A DNA stretch of 64,000 nt from Homalodisca vitripennis. Taxonomy: Eukaryota; Arthropoda; Insecta; Hemiptera; Cicadellidae. This document shows positions 1 through 12,183 of the stretch, piece by piece. The stretch is taken from contig NW_025777562.1 of the NCBI RefSeq assembly GCF_021130785.1, positions 17,688 through 81,687 on the forward strand. The letters run 5' to 3'. Below the pieces are notes generated by a model. The model did no database searches. It had not been told where the DNA came from and saw only the letters and a list, made by a program, of their open reading frames with translations. Position 1 is the first letter of the stretch; each line of letters starts with the position of its first letter. Made by a program: the position numbers and the translations under genes.

Positions 1-215
1 CATCCGCCAATATACAATAATTTCACAACATTTTCATGCAACTTAAATATAACATCAACAAAATAAATAACAAACTAATTAAATTACAGAAAGTAGTGAT
101 TATGCAGTGGAATAATAAATAAGTATTAAAGATTTGTGAAATAATGTTACAATAGTGAAAAATCACAAACATCATCTCCAACTGATATTAAGGGGAAAAA
201 AAACTCTATCACTCA

Positions 216-1345
216 TTACTGTTGCAGTCTCTTTTTAAGGTGTGCGATGCTGTCATAAAACATATCACCATCGGAAGGAATGCTGTTTCCACGCCTATGA
301 AGTCGAGCATAGGAACCGTGATAGCTGTAATTGTTTGAGTGGTGGCAGGTTGAAAACATATTCCTGGATCTGGTTCCAGCAGGCACCAAGAGGGATATCC
401 TACTCAGAAGCTCTGGTGAATCGATCGCCCCGTTGATAAGCTTGTGCAGGAACATAATATCAAACATTCTCCTTCTGCACTCCAGCGTAGGCAGAAGAAA
501 TTCCTGCTCAAGTGCGGGGGACAGAGACCTCCCGATAGGCTGCACCTCTCCGGACTCCTTGAAGTCTGCAAAATTTGTTTTGAATACTCTGTAGTTTGTG
601 AATATGAGATGCGTAATGAGGGGACCAAACAAGAGTACAATATTCCAGATTAGGCCGAACTAAAGCCTTATACAAGAGCAGTAGTGTCTCGTCACCGAAC
701 GTCCCTCTAGACATTCGAAAAATGAATCCTAGCATTTTGTTTGCCTTCAAAGATACCGCATCAATGTGTGCATCGGATGACAAATTTGTAGTCAAACTTA
801 CTCCAAGGTCGTTTATCGAGGTCACTCGCCTTGATGTCGCCGGATACAGTGTAATTGAAAGCAAACAGGATTCTTCAGACGACAGAAGGTGATTGTAAGA
901 CATTTTTGGTTGAGTTAATGACCATCTTATTATCATCGCACCACTCAGCAATTAGGTTCAGATCACGTTGAAGATTGAGACAGTCATCACGAGAGTAGAT
1001 TTCTTTGAATATCTTGAGGTCAATCTGCGAAGAGGAGGATATTCCGATGATAGGTGGCTGATGATGTCGTTGACAAACAAGTTGAAAAGAATAGGGCCAA
1101 GCTTGGACCCCTGTGGGACACCTGAGGTGGGAGGAAATTCTTCAGACAAATGGTTTCCAAGTTTGACCCTCAGCGAGCGTCCACTTAAATAGCTCTTGAA
1201 CCATTCTAGAGAGAGTCCGCAGAAACCATATCCTTCGAGCTTGGAAATCAGAAGTGAGTGACTAATCTTGTCAAAATGCCTTGGAAAGGTCTAAATAAAT
1301 GCTGTCCACTTGATGTCTTCGATTAAAACGCAGAAAAGAATATAG
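216..1345 (-). pseudogene. 5'-truncated, frameshifted non-LTR retrotransposon (LINE) reverse transcriptase
   Basis: Read on the minus strand this is the second half of a LINE reverse transcriptase. An LDLSKAF motif-A region lies near 1275-1300. The typical SGVPQGSxLGPxLFxLFVNDI block lies in 1080-1130. A remnant of the FADD catalytic box lies near 1030. RT-thumb and C-terminal sequence runs from 951 to a stop at about 216, including a LEYCTLVWSP segment and a final coil-like tail. The frame is broken at least twice: one extra T just after the AF of motif A and one extra T inside the FADD box, so both catalytic aspartate regions are out of frame. Nothing upstream of the RT palm (endonuclease, ORF1) is present beyond 1345, which is the usual 5' truncation of LINEs. 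The motif style is Jockey-like, but the clade is inferred, not tested. The element is dead. Confidence 0.85.
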
Positions 1346-2810
1346 TCTGTGTAGATGACAAGGTTGGTCTGGGTTTATAATAGTATAGTTTTGTTTAACA
1401 GTATGCGAATGAAATTACATTATAGTTGTATAAATATTTTACAAAATAAATATTTTAGTACGATTAATTAATTAGTAATAAGGTTTTAATATAACGATTG
1501 CCACAAGGTAAACTTTTGCTTTGCGTTAATTATACGAGCTCTCCACCTGCACTTCAATAAACGGGTAACTTCGCAATTGTTTAGTGTTGCTAATAACATT
1601 TGTACTAAGTTGGGAGTCGTCCCTTGTGTCCCTGGCTTTCACAAAATAAATTATGCAGTTCGATCTTACCACCAACGAAGTACGCGCTCAAATATAGTAT
1701 CTTGATAATACCAAGGACTCACTGTTTGTTTCAAGTCCTTGGACGTTTGGTGGGAATCATCTCCTTGTGTTCGTGACTTCCACAAAATAAATTTTGCAGT
1801 TCGCTCTTAACTCAATACTAAAATGAATTAAAAACCCTATGAGTTATGAACCGGTAGTTCTACAGTGAATCGTCCCGTCTACGTTTCTGGTTTTATAAAG
1901 TAAAGTACACGGTTCCTGGCCTAACAGGTAATTTCGTAATCGATTGGTCTGTGAGGTTTGCTTTACCGCACATAATAAATGATGGGATGTTAATTTTTAA
2001 TACACATGTCAATGTAAATTTAATGTGACACAATCGTTCGGTTTAGTTCGAAGAACCACAAAACGCACAGTGTATTTAAGCAGTGAATTTGTATAGTTTC
2101 ATTTGCCTTTTAATTCTGATATTTACTCACATCTTGACATAAAAACTCCTTTAGCAATGTTTTTAACAGAGTTTCCATGTGAATCTCTATTATTGTTAAA
2201 AACTATGGCAAATTGTTTCCAGATATGGTGAGCAGTAAATTTTATCTCTATTAAATCGTGTATACTCTGCGAGATAGATATTAAACTGCTTTGTTCCAAC
2301 AAAAAATGGGTATCCCGGAGGCATCGTGTTGGGAGATACTAAAGCGATTTTGAAACAAAGGTCTTTACGACAATAATGCCGGAGGAAGCCACAGAAACAA
2401 CATTGTGAGGTCAACTGTGATCCAACTAAAAGCCACTCAAAGTTTTCCTTATTCTGAATAGTAATCAATATCTGCATTTAAAAACATGCTAACTTTTCAA
2501 TAAAGTTCTTCAGCTTTACATTACCGTTCCTGAGCTCTTTAAAAGTTTGCTTTGACATAAATGTTCAGGGTTTATTTTAGGTAAGCACTTAACATTGGGT
2601 ATTTAGTTCTGAGCACTGATATATATATCATCTATAATAAACTCCCAATTATACATTTATGGTGGTTGTATAAAAAAATAACTGAAATTTTATGTAAATA
2701 GTTTATGTATGATTACCTGTAACGGGAATTGCATTCTTATTTGCATATTGAAGGCTATAGACTATGCGTAATTAAATATTCGGTAGTTTATTTATAGTTA
2801 AATATAATAC
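1346..2810. other. AT-rich non-coding stretch
   Basis: No gene-like reading frame is seen. The only structure noticed is the imperfect tandem repeat at 1617-1921, listed separately. The minus-strand frame at 2196-2477 shows no recognisable motif. Confidence 0.6.
1617..1921. repeat. Imperfect three-copy tandem repeat
   Basis: Three related segments begin near 1617, 1755 and 1867. The first two share a core of the form CTTGTGT..C.TGRCTTYCACAAAATAAATT.TGCAGTTCG.TCTTA. The third is more diverged (TAAAGTAAAGTACACGGTTC). Spacing is about 138 and 112 bp. The repeat origin is unknown. Confidence 0.6.
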
Positions 2811-3170
2811 GCACTTAATAAAAAATACTGAACACAACACTAATTTTTAAAACAGAACTACAGAATACAGGTCACAATACGTCTATATTCGTCGACCAAC
2901 CAGCCACGACTCTATTTGTTTTATTAAGTGCATGTTATATAGTTACTGAAATTGACACACAACATGGTGATTGTGATTCCTGACGTAGGCGTGTCACAAC
3001 GCTCTGGTATGATTTGTTTATTTTACCCTAGTTTGTAATTATCTATTAGGTTAGTTATTTACCTGAAGGAGGGATCAGATTTCAGATCTCGAAATGTGGT
3101 GTTACTGACATTTTTGTTTCACTGTACGATGGCAAATGTCCGAAGAAATCCTGTTTCCTTCATAATAGTT
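2811..3170. repeat. Dispersed repeat, copy 1 (contains an inverted segment)
   Basis: This stretch matches 13979-14340 in the reverse orientation over its larger part (about 2930-3166: TGTGATTCCTGACGTAGGCG, CTGATCCCTCC on the other strand, GATGGCAAATGTCCG). Its first part (2811-2905, ACACAACACTAAT.. AGAATACAGGYCACAATACG) matches the other copy in the same orientation. The segment is therefore flipped relative to copy 2, and it lies between inverted copies of GCACTTAATAAAA (near 2811 and 2919-2931). No coding sequence was seen. It is probably a non-autonomous transposon or a fragment of one. Confidence 0.7.
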
Positions 3171-6100
3171 ATAAATTTTACTTTTATTATAACAAGTATA
3201 ATTTAAGATAAATGTATAACGAAGAAATCCGATGAAGGAGAATCTCTTTGTATATAATATTGTAAATGATCTTAGCTCGGAACTGGATAACGTGGAACTA
3301 AAAAAAAATAGTGTTTAATAGAAGCGTACAAGGAAATTAAATTAGTGAAAAGGAATTGAAAAAAATTTACTTTACATAAAAGCATATTGCGGTTAAAATA
3401 GTCCTTCTCTGACTATAAGCAGGGCAATAAGACGGATATTGTTGTAAGACGCTCTTTTAGTGTATTTGTTAATACAAGGCTTTACATGGATTGCAGAGTT
3501 GAACAAAGGTCATGGCATACATAATCTAGCGGTTTCATTGGGTTGCCACAGGTAGAGATACGACGCCAAATACTCAAATTAAACAAGATCCAGTTGTTGG
3601 TTCTGTGTAGAACTTCAATGCAAGTCGAAACGGACCGCAGACATAAGGGAAGTCGTGTAAACTGCAAAAAGGAAAGTCCTGCAGACTACCGCCACAATGC
3701 AGGATGGAGAAGAGGTCATTATACCGGGAAGTTAAAGTTGAAAACGATTGGAAGTTGAACGATTGAAATTATAGATTACGGACAATAGACAACAGGATTT
3801 AAGTTGCAATCAAGAGACAAAATAAATTTTTAAAAGTAGATATCTATTAACTCACAGTGCTAAGGGAGTAGGGAAAAGGGGAGATCTGTACTTTTACTCG
3901 TAGAATACAAAAAATGGTGAACGCATAGTAAGAAAACATATAAATATTTACAATAAATCTATAAGGCGGTTATAGTAAATTGTCTATTGGTAAATTCTGT
4001 TATGGTAAATTCTGTTGATGCAAAAACATGTGTTGTTTGGTAAATTACTTACCCTATATGAGTATTTCCTCCACGTGGAAAGAAATTTGAACTACTTTAA
4101 TATTGTAATTGATCGAATCAAAAAAGTTGAAAACAAACCTCAGTGAATATCCTATTGTTTATTTATTTTTAATTTTCGTTCAAAACTTTTCTTTTTATGT
4201 AAAACTATAGTGTTAACATATTTGTCTAAATATTTTATTTTTTGACACTTATCCTTCTTTATACGCAAACAATTGGCTAAAGTGATTATTTCAATCTAGG
4301 ATGAAACAATATTACCTTAAACCCTTCAGTTTGTTCAGCTTAAACTATTATAATTCGTAACTTAATATTATAATGTAATTTTTTCCAATTCTAGATTGAA
4401 AGCTCTAAGCTATCGTAATGTTCTTTACTGTAATTAACATTTAAAACTTTCTTAAAACTGCGTAAATCCAACTCCGTAAATATTATTTTACAAAAGGTTT
4501 TATTTTAAATTAATATTAATGCAAAAATAAAATAAAAATAAAAACGGTATGAACTTTTGTATTGAGTATATTTTTTATTCAAGGTTCCAAGACTATAGAG
4601 CAATCTGAAAGAAAATGCATACGTGGCAATAATGGGGTAAGTTAGATAATGGCAATATTAGAGACCAAGTATATCAGCTACAATATTTACGTAAATGTTT
4701 ACTAAGTACTTATGTTTCATTATTCGACGAGATATGCTCACTGTAATTATTGCTTCGTAAAGAAAAATACTATTTATTCAACATGTATAGGTAGTTTTTA
4801 AAGAAACTGAACGTATAAGTGCACATAGTTGTTTTTTTCTAGAGAATAAACTTTCGTAGTTAATCATTGCAGTCTACAAACGTAAAAGTTACATTCATTG
4901 TTAGAATAATTTTAATAAAAAAGCTATAAGCAAGTTTTAATCTAAAAATAAAGGTTTAATATGTCTAATGTATTATGCTACTTGAAGTTTGCGTTAAATC
5001 TTAATTTACATTTAATATGGTTGACTATTTATATTTACATTGATGTACGTAATTAAAACACCCGTATGTGAAAGGAAAGTACGGTTCATAAAAACTATTA
5101 TTCCACACAAGTAATATGTACAAGCAATAAGGTTTTGCCATATCATTACATCAAGCTTGTTATTACACTCTATTACAGAAATTATTTGCTCTGTATTTAT
5201 AAATCAAGCTATTTCATTGTGTTTTTTTAGCTTAAATAACCAATTAGGTTTCGTCGTCTTGATGGTGAACGTAATTACTGTATGATATAGTAATTATATC
5301 ATGTGATTATAATTTTACGCTTTGCAGTCGACCTACACATTAAACAATATATCCTGACCCATGAAAAACGTATTCTAAATTAATTATTGTGACGATCAAA
5401 TACTGTTTATGCCAAATAAATATGTTATACAAATATTAAATCCACAAACATTAAGTATAAATATTGAGTGTGTAAACATCATATAGCGATGTTTTCTCAG
5501 TTTGAGTTCCATTTGTCTAACCAACCGGTGTTGAGAACAGTAAGACATTGTTTAATCACTTTGATTTAATTGAAACCATGTTTAGAATCTGTCTGGTCCC
5601 AAGAAAATAGAGACTAAAATTTTCACTGAGACACATTTTACAGCGTCACCCTACGGCCGGGCCCAGAATTACTCTGTAGTGGATTCAGCACAACATTTAT
5701 CGAAATCTATCTGCCGGACCTAGTACTAACCTCGGTGCGGAGTTGAGGTTTGGGTGTGGTGCTCTATAAGGCATTAAAATAGCATCAAATATCAGCTGAT
5801 ATTTTGCATTTGAAATCATTCTTAAATATTAGAGACGCTCATGATATGTTTTTTAAAAATTATTATAACATAAAATTAAGTGATAAACCCCAAATTATAT
5901 GATTAATATTACAACCTGTCCACCATTTAAATGGTAATCAGTCATGCAACTAAGACGCTGTCAGCTACGACAATGCATCTAAACAAAAACTGGCCCAGTA
6001 TAAGCGTACTTCGAGCATTCAATATAAATAGGCTACTACCTACATTTACTCGTTTTTGAAAGCTTTTAATAGGAAAACTCTTCCAGGTTACACCAAAAGT

Positions 6101-6418
6101 AATTTACTGCAAATTTAGTTTTAATCAAATTATTCGAAGTCAAACGAAACATGACTTGTTAGTTAAAAGCAATCCGGTGAAACAAGAGTAAAACATATTT
6201 TACCGATTGCATTATAATCAACATTCAGCGTAATGTGATTACAAAACCAGGTACTAACTGTTTATGATCATATAAATACAGTCCCAATAATCACATTGAT
6301 GAGTTAGGATCAGTTAATAGTAATATTATTAAAGCTGCCACATAATAGGTTGTGGATACAGCAAACTGTATGATGTAGCATTCTGTACGATATTATTGTT
6401 GGTATTACTTTATCAAGT
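3171..6418. other. AT-rich non-coding stretch
   Basis: No open frame with recognisable protein character was found on either strand. Around 3980-4040 a short GGTAAATT motif recurs. Nothing else is supported. Confidence 0.6.
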
Positions 6419-7388
6419 GTTGGCACTCATGTATTGGACAATACTGATTATGTATTTAGTATACGTGGTGGTCACCCATACTTCGTAATACTGCATATAG
6501 CTGGTTGTCATGTTTCAGATATTACTGATATTATCTATTAAAACACCTCCATACCCAAAATGATCAGCATACCCTAAATTCTGTTCGTATGTGGTAGGTT
6601 GCCTTCGTTTGCCCAGTGGGAGGCGAAAGATCTTCTCTTGGGTTCGTGGCGAGGAAGGTTGTATAAACTTTTCAAAATAAAACAATGGAGTCGAAACTAA
6701 TATATGATTTATTAAAATTAGCACACTCTTTGGATTAGATTAATAAAATAATTAGGTTTGATTAATACATAATTAAGAATTTAGAATTTGGCTTCCGAAA
6801 AGTTAAAATATGGATAGAGAGAGAGAGAGGGGGAGAGGGCCTAAGTTAACGTCTGTCGCGTTCCGCACAAGTTAGCTGACTCTCCGAGCATCACCTCAAC
6901 ATCGCCCGATCCTCCCGCTGCCAAGGCTCCAGACCAATCAGAGTGCGTTTCGTCTTAGGATGGTACTCTGAGAGGTGCTGCCTCCTAGGCGATTCATTTA
7001 GTAATTAACAAAGTACATGGTGCTTATAGACTGCTCAAGGCCTGCGTACAACACAACTATTGCTGATTTCAGCGCATTCCGTACACGTGGCTGCGACAAC
7101 ACCGGCGTTGTCGCATCACCGCGGGCTTCAATTTAATGCATATACAGGCTGTGGCAGAACTCCTGTCCCTTTCTTCTGAAGTTCAGAAGTGGCCTTAACG
7201 CCTATATTTTCCTATATTAATCCGGATGGCACTTGATGTGTACGGCAGCATTGTTACATATTGGGGAGGTCTTACCAGTATAAAGGTGGTTAAAATAACC
7301 ACTAAAGTAACAATAAGACATTTTCGTAGTATTAGGTTACACTTATTTATTTGTTGAAATTTTGGGGCGTTAACACCGAGGTGTCACA
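6419..7388 (-). repeat. Putative 3' LTR of a Gypsy/errantivirus-type element
   Basis: On the minus strand, sequence starting TGTGACACC at 7388 follows directly after a G-rich polypurine tract, as expected for the start of a 3' LTR. The far end is uncertain. A TGTTGGCAC at 6419 on the plus strand could be the other terminus, giving about 970 bp, but the inverted termini match only partly. Inside are a GA-rich tract (6814-6839) and AATAAA-like signals. The matching 5' LTR is absent, so the boundary cannot be confirmed from a repeat pair. Confidence 0.4.
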
Positions 7389-7403
7389 CTCCCCCCCACC
7401 TTT
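7389..7403 (-). other. Putative polypurine tract
   Basis: On the minus strand this reads AAAGGTGGGGGGGAG immediately before TGTGACACC. This is the arrangement of a retroelement polypurine tract primer next to its 3' LTR, and it agrees with env and integrase lying upstream on the same strand. Confidence 0.5.
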
Positions 7404-7738
7404 AGATCATGCTGCCCTCAGCATTGAGTACTTGTGGAGTACCGAAGAGTTCTTATTGTGCCTCCCTTCCTAGCCAAACGTACAACTGCCACCCACTCTA
7501 CATCTGATCCTTTTTTTTCTTTTTTTAATTAATTGGTATGCCACAGGTAGATGCATTGAATTGATAGTGGAAAAAAAAATTGAAAAAGCTTCAACATTAC
7601 TATTCATACTAGGGACGGAATTTTGACTCGAAAATTAAATTTCGGACACCTATTCGCGACTTAGGCCTCTCTTTACAACATTTACATAATCTCTTACTCA
7701 CTACCACAACGGTCTCTCTCTTTATACTATTACCGAAC

Positions 7739-7810
<72 letters not shown>

Positions 7811-9209
7811 TTAAAACCAAAACACACCCAAGTTAAAATATCAGAACACACAATTAAAAAAAAAAACTTAGGATCTCCACTAGAAGAAATAAAAACATGT
7901 CATGAATAACAGAAAATAAAAGAAACTTAACGCTATGCTCTACCAAGTTCTCACTAAGGTCAAAGGACTAGTCTCCCTTAGGCTAACGAATTCTTAAGAT
8001 CTAAGATTACTAGACATTCAAACGTCCACAACCATTATGACATCCCTACAACAAATACATTGGCATCGCAATAGCGACAATACAATATGTGATTAAAATT
8101 AAGCTAACAAGGTGACTGTCGAAAATGTTTTTTTTCCACTCTGGGTTAGTGCACTTCATGCATGTACCCTTAAAAGAAAACCAATTATAACAAAGTAATT
8201 GTTCCAGGTACACGTATCATAATTTGGAACGCTACTCCCTCATTCTTGGATGAGGCTTACGAGATTTCACTTGGGGCCGGTTGCCTCGGTCACCCCTAAT
8301 TTTGAAAGTCAACCGGACTGGTCCCTTGTAAAAGATACAGTAAAATAGGAAATTCAGTAATTGTTAACTTAACACTAAATGGAGCTGCTCATCAGGCTTA
8401 CATAGAAGCCGCGGAGTTCTCCTGACAAAGGATTGACCTTCCGTAGCCATCAGTACAAGCAACCTCGCAGTAACCGGCAAGTCAGCTCCCTAACTCTAGA
8501 AATACTGATTGCCTACGTCTAACCATTGACCCCCTTTCAACTTACATGTGACACAAAACTTCTTTAAATAACAGTTACATTTTCAGTGAATACATAAAAT
8601 ATGAATAAACACAAGGGTTGATACCCTGCCTACAATTCTGCAGACCTGGTAAAGACATCTTTTCTGTCTTGCTAATGGGGTCCGGAAAATCCCTTAGCAA
8701 GACACTCTCAACGGCGTTATTACTGGAATGTCACTTCATTTTAAATTTAGGAAAGTTATTCGAGCTGTTTCAGGGTATCTATAGTCCGGTTGGGGAGTTG
8801 AAAGGAAAGGGTATTTGGGTTTGGGGGGTGCCGGCTTTACCTTCCCATAGATGCCAGTTTGACTCGAGCATTCTTGATCCTCTTAGGGTATGCTATTTAT
8901 TTTAATAGAATGTTCAAAGAATTATAGTAACTCTGCCATTACCAGTCTGCGATAACATACATACACAACTCAAAACCAAGTGATCAGCATACAGAGAGTA
9001 CCAACAAACGTATTAGGGGATCCCCAATCACTCTTCCACCATGTCCCTACGACTAAGAATCCAGAAGCACTCGTTCAGTCTCGACACAGGTTGATCTCCG
9101 GTTTTTTTTAAAGTAATTCACACACACACACACACATCCCGATGAAGTTTGCAACTAATCTCACACTTACTTAAAGTGTCCAGGGCCCAACTTTCCACTC
9201 CTTGTTAGA
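7404..9209. other. Non-coding stretch between env remnant and polypurine tract
   Basis: About 1.8 kb with no recognised coding sequence. It holds a (TA)n tract at 7746-7807 and a short CA repeat at about 9119-9136. It is long for a retroelement 3' untranslated region, so later insertions or an additional decayed gene are possible. Confidence 0.5.
7746..7807. repeat. (TA)n microsatellite, about 62 bp
   Basis: Uninterrupted alternating AT dinucleotides. Confidence 0.98.
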
Positions 9210-9785
9210 TTACCGTACGATCAGTTTGACGTCAGTTGCGGTTCGTGGGGTTGACATACTCCCACTCTGGTCTCGATCAATTTCGCCTTGATCAGTATCT
9301 GGTCTAGGAACAGTGCGTACAGCCTCCTCGAGGGTCTGGAGAGGCGACTCTGTCTGGGCGGCCTGCGGATGCTGTGTGCTATCTCCCAGGGCGGCACGGA
9401 GCAGGGCGGCAACTCGCACCCTCCATCTTAGCAACAGAACAACAACAGTTAACACCACAACAAGAGACGTACCACTAAACGTTACATACTTGATAACCAT
9501 CCGTCTGTGAAAGTGGGACCTAAGTAATTGAACTGTACCCTCTAGGGAATATTCTTTAACACTTAGGGTGCCCAGCTGATCATCTAGTCCCTGCAAGACT
9601 TTCAAAGTTTCATTTACATCATGTACCAGTAAGCTGTGTTCTTCACTACTGTACATCCCATCAAATTCTGGGGAAAGAATCTTTCCAAATTCACTCGAAT
9701 ACGAGGAGCTGCCGATAAATCGGGCAGGCACCCTGTACCCATCAGCAATCAGATCACATATGTCTTGCTTCGGTATTTCAAGCAA
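9210..9785 (-). pseudogene. env: Env C-terminal region of an endogenous retrovirus-like element
   Basis: A 191-codon minus-strand frame carries the membrane-proximal end of an insect retroviral-type envelope. A long hydrophobic segment at about residues 104-123 (a run of V and L after TSLVVV) is followed by an arginine-rich stretch and a hydrophilic cytoplasmic tail. It lies downstream of the env N-terminal and middle frames in the same orientation but is separated from them by about 150 bp of non-env sequence and a small duplication. It therefore cannot be read as part of one intact protein. The name is inferred from position and topology together with the upstream furin and fusion-peptide signals. 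Confidence 0.7.
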
Positions 9786-9939
9786 TCCTCTGGATAGCTA
9801 GATTAATAGTATCTTTAACTTTGTACTTTTAACTGTTTTAAATAAGTTTAGTGTCTAAAATATATTGTATCATGTTGACGTGAGTTATTATGAAAAACAG
9901 ATGTATCTGATAATCGCTTGAAATAAAAGGCATGTTTAT
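9786..9939. other. Env junction: small duplicated env fragment plus foreign AT-rich sequence
   Basis: Positions 9784-9823 (TCCTCTGGATAGCTAGATTA and following) repeat, with a few substitutions, the env segment at 10619-10655. The next 110 bp or so do not continue env and end in an (ATTT)n run at about 9933-9952. The order suggests recombination between two element copies or an insertion with a duplicated edge. Confidence 0.6.
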
Positions 9940-11334
9940 TTATTTATTTATTTCACCCTCACCTTTCAGGGTGATCGCACTTACATTCAGGTTCGCATCA
10001 CGCCCAAAACAATTTAATATAACTCGTGTTTCTTTTGATGTGGCGTAGAGCCAGCGGGTAGGTGTTTTAATTAGAACGGGGGACTGTAAGCCAGATCTCA
10101 ACTTTCTACTACATAACGTTACGTGCTCTTTCATTAATAAATTTACTACACAGTTGGGTCGTTTGTAGGCGCTTAATAAGGCGTCTGACAACGGACACAG
10201 CGTGAGTTTGCCAAATTTGCATTCCCTTGCAAAGATTTCTGGTGAATAAACCGAATAAGTCTGCCTGTCTTTACTAATCCCAAGCTTTTGATCTGCCACT
10301 TCCCATTTGACTCACTTTGCGAGTGAAGGGTCGTAAATAGGATAAACTTTCACATTGAAAATTTCAAACAACTGATTATCATTTTTCAGGGGTAGCTTAA
10401 TTAATACCTTCAATTGAAAATTCGTTACATATGATTGGATTGTGGCAAATTTGTAGAAATTATGCAAATTCTCTAATTTTACATCTAAAAACAATTTTAC
10501 TGGGGGTGGTATTACGTTTTCCACGGAAGTCAGGACCTTCAAGAACTGATGGGGAGTCAACAGGTTACTGGTCATTTTTCCGGCAGCTAGATCCTCAATG
10601 GCCAGGTGAAGCCTGGCCATCCTCTGGACAGCTAGATTAATAGCATCTTTAACCTCCGAAAGGGCTGAGTTCAACTTCAAGTACTGAAAAAGGGTTCTCA
10701 ACTGGTTGGCATATATAAGTTCTCTGATATAATTACGGGCCATAGCTATGTGCATCACCTCGTGATATTCTTTTATGGTAGAGATAGTTTTGTTTATTGC
10801 TCTAGAATGGTTGGAAATTTCCGATTGCATATTGCCTAAAACGATTATTTGGTCTTTAGTGTTATGGGAAAGGTCATCACTTAGATTTTCTATTTCATTT
10901 ATCCTACTATTGGTTAATTCCAGATTACTATCCGTTGCAGTACCAAACGGAAATTTTAGTACCTGGCCTCCCACATCGATTAAACCTCGTTTTTGCCGAG
11001 TACTAGATACTAAGGTAGTCAAGTCACTGGTTTGGCCGACATAGTCTGCTACCAGCTGCTGCAAACCTACATACTCGTACCTGAATCCTGCTTCTAATCC
11101 TCGTACCGGAGAGTGCATGCTTACATTCCTCGCTAAGAGGTCCTGAAAGAACTCATCGTACTGACCTTTTACCTTGAATAGCAATATACTTAGGTTCTGG
11201 TTTTCCTCTTCTACTTCCGTCAAGTTGTACTGCATCACTATGGTACAATGGCTGTCAGTGAGGAGCACATCTCCCTCCTTTTCGAAGACGACACCTCGGT
11301 GAAAACCCCAGGCGACTCCAAGCGTAAATAACAT
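9940..11334 (-). pseudogene. env: Env surface and fusion region of a Gypsy/errantivirus-type element, with one in-frame stop
   Basis: A minus-strand frame starts at 11334 with a short hydrophobic leader and runs to a TGA at 10312-10314, then continues in the same frame to 9940. An RQKR furin-type site at residues 113-116 is directly followed by a glycine-rich hydrophobic stretch ending in FGTATD. This layout is known for insect errantivirus Env proteins and baculovirus F-like fusion proteins. Potential N-glycosylation sites (NLT, NVS, NHS, NKT) are scattered along it. It sits about 105 bp downstream of the integrase frame, the usual order for env-bearing Gypsy elements. The stop codon and the disrupted C-terminal part make it non-functional as it stands. 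Confidence 0.85.
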
Positions 11335-11439
11335 GCCAATTAGGCCTATAACAGAGGCAATGGTATTTTATACAGCAAAAATAAAGTTGACGTCTTGCCT
11401 AATCCCGGGCTACGAAGCGACTAAACTATCGCTTATCTA

Positions 11440-12183
11440 TCAAAATAGATTTAGGAGTCTAAAACAATCTCCCCACCTTCCGGGTAAGCGCGTATTTCTC
11501 TTTGGGCGTTGCAACCTATCGGAGGGTCCGGCGACTGCTACTGGGTTCCCCGGAACACCTGCTCGATCTTCTACCTCATCACTGTCATCTTCCACCCTAT
11601 CACTCGCATCTTGAGGTCTAGGGCCACGTGGATACACTGCCTGTTGGGAAGGCACGGGAGCTCTCCTCATGCAGGGCTTGATCCTGTTTACATGGACAGT
11701 CACTTCTCTTTTACGGATTTTCAATACCACGTTCAACGGGAACAGTACTTTAACTATTTTGTACGGCCCGTTCCACAATTTAGATAACTTCTTAACTCGG
11801 TGCCGACCTACACTAGGCACGTGTAGAAAGACCATCTGCCCTTCTTCATATTTGAATTCTCGAGCCTTCTTATTGTATTGCTTCTCATAACGGCCGCGAG
11901 CTGCTATTTTCTGTTTCTCAGCGATTTCAAACGTCTTTCTGAGCTTACTTCGCAGGGTTTCTACATGATCATTGTAAAGATCATCGCTTTCGGTGATGGT
12001 CAGATCAGCCTCCATGGGCATTTCCATCTTCCGGCCAAAAACCATTTCAAATGGAGAAAACCCTGTCGACTCATGACTCTGGGAGTTGTACGCAATCGTG
12101 ACGTAGGGAAGGTACTCGTCCCAGTCGGTCTGATGTCGATTCACAAAATGGCTCAGCATGCGCGCGATAGTCGAATGCACTCT
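11440..12183 (-). pseudogene. pol: Gypsy-type integrase, C-terminal fragment of pol
   Basis: This 246-codon minus-strand frame begins inside the integrase catalytic core (HFVNRHQTDWDEYLPYVTIAYN, then STGFSPFEMVFGR, the conserved end of the core). It continues through a basic helical linker into a GPY/F module (LWNGPYKIVKV) and ends in a proline- and acid-rich tail. The first residue is not a true start. The element is cut off at about 12183, so protease, reverse transcriptase, RNase H and the catalytic DD part of integrase are missing. With the env frames and putative LTR to its left it forms one truncated proviral remnant on the minus strand. Confidence 0.9.

Noticed and set aside
9121..9136. 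CA repeat as a CRISPR-like or regulatory array
   Set aside because: It is a short simple repeat with no spacers or conserved unit.
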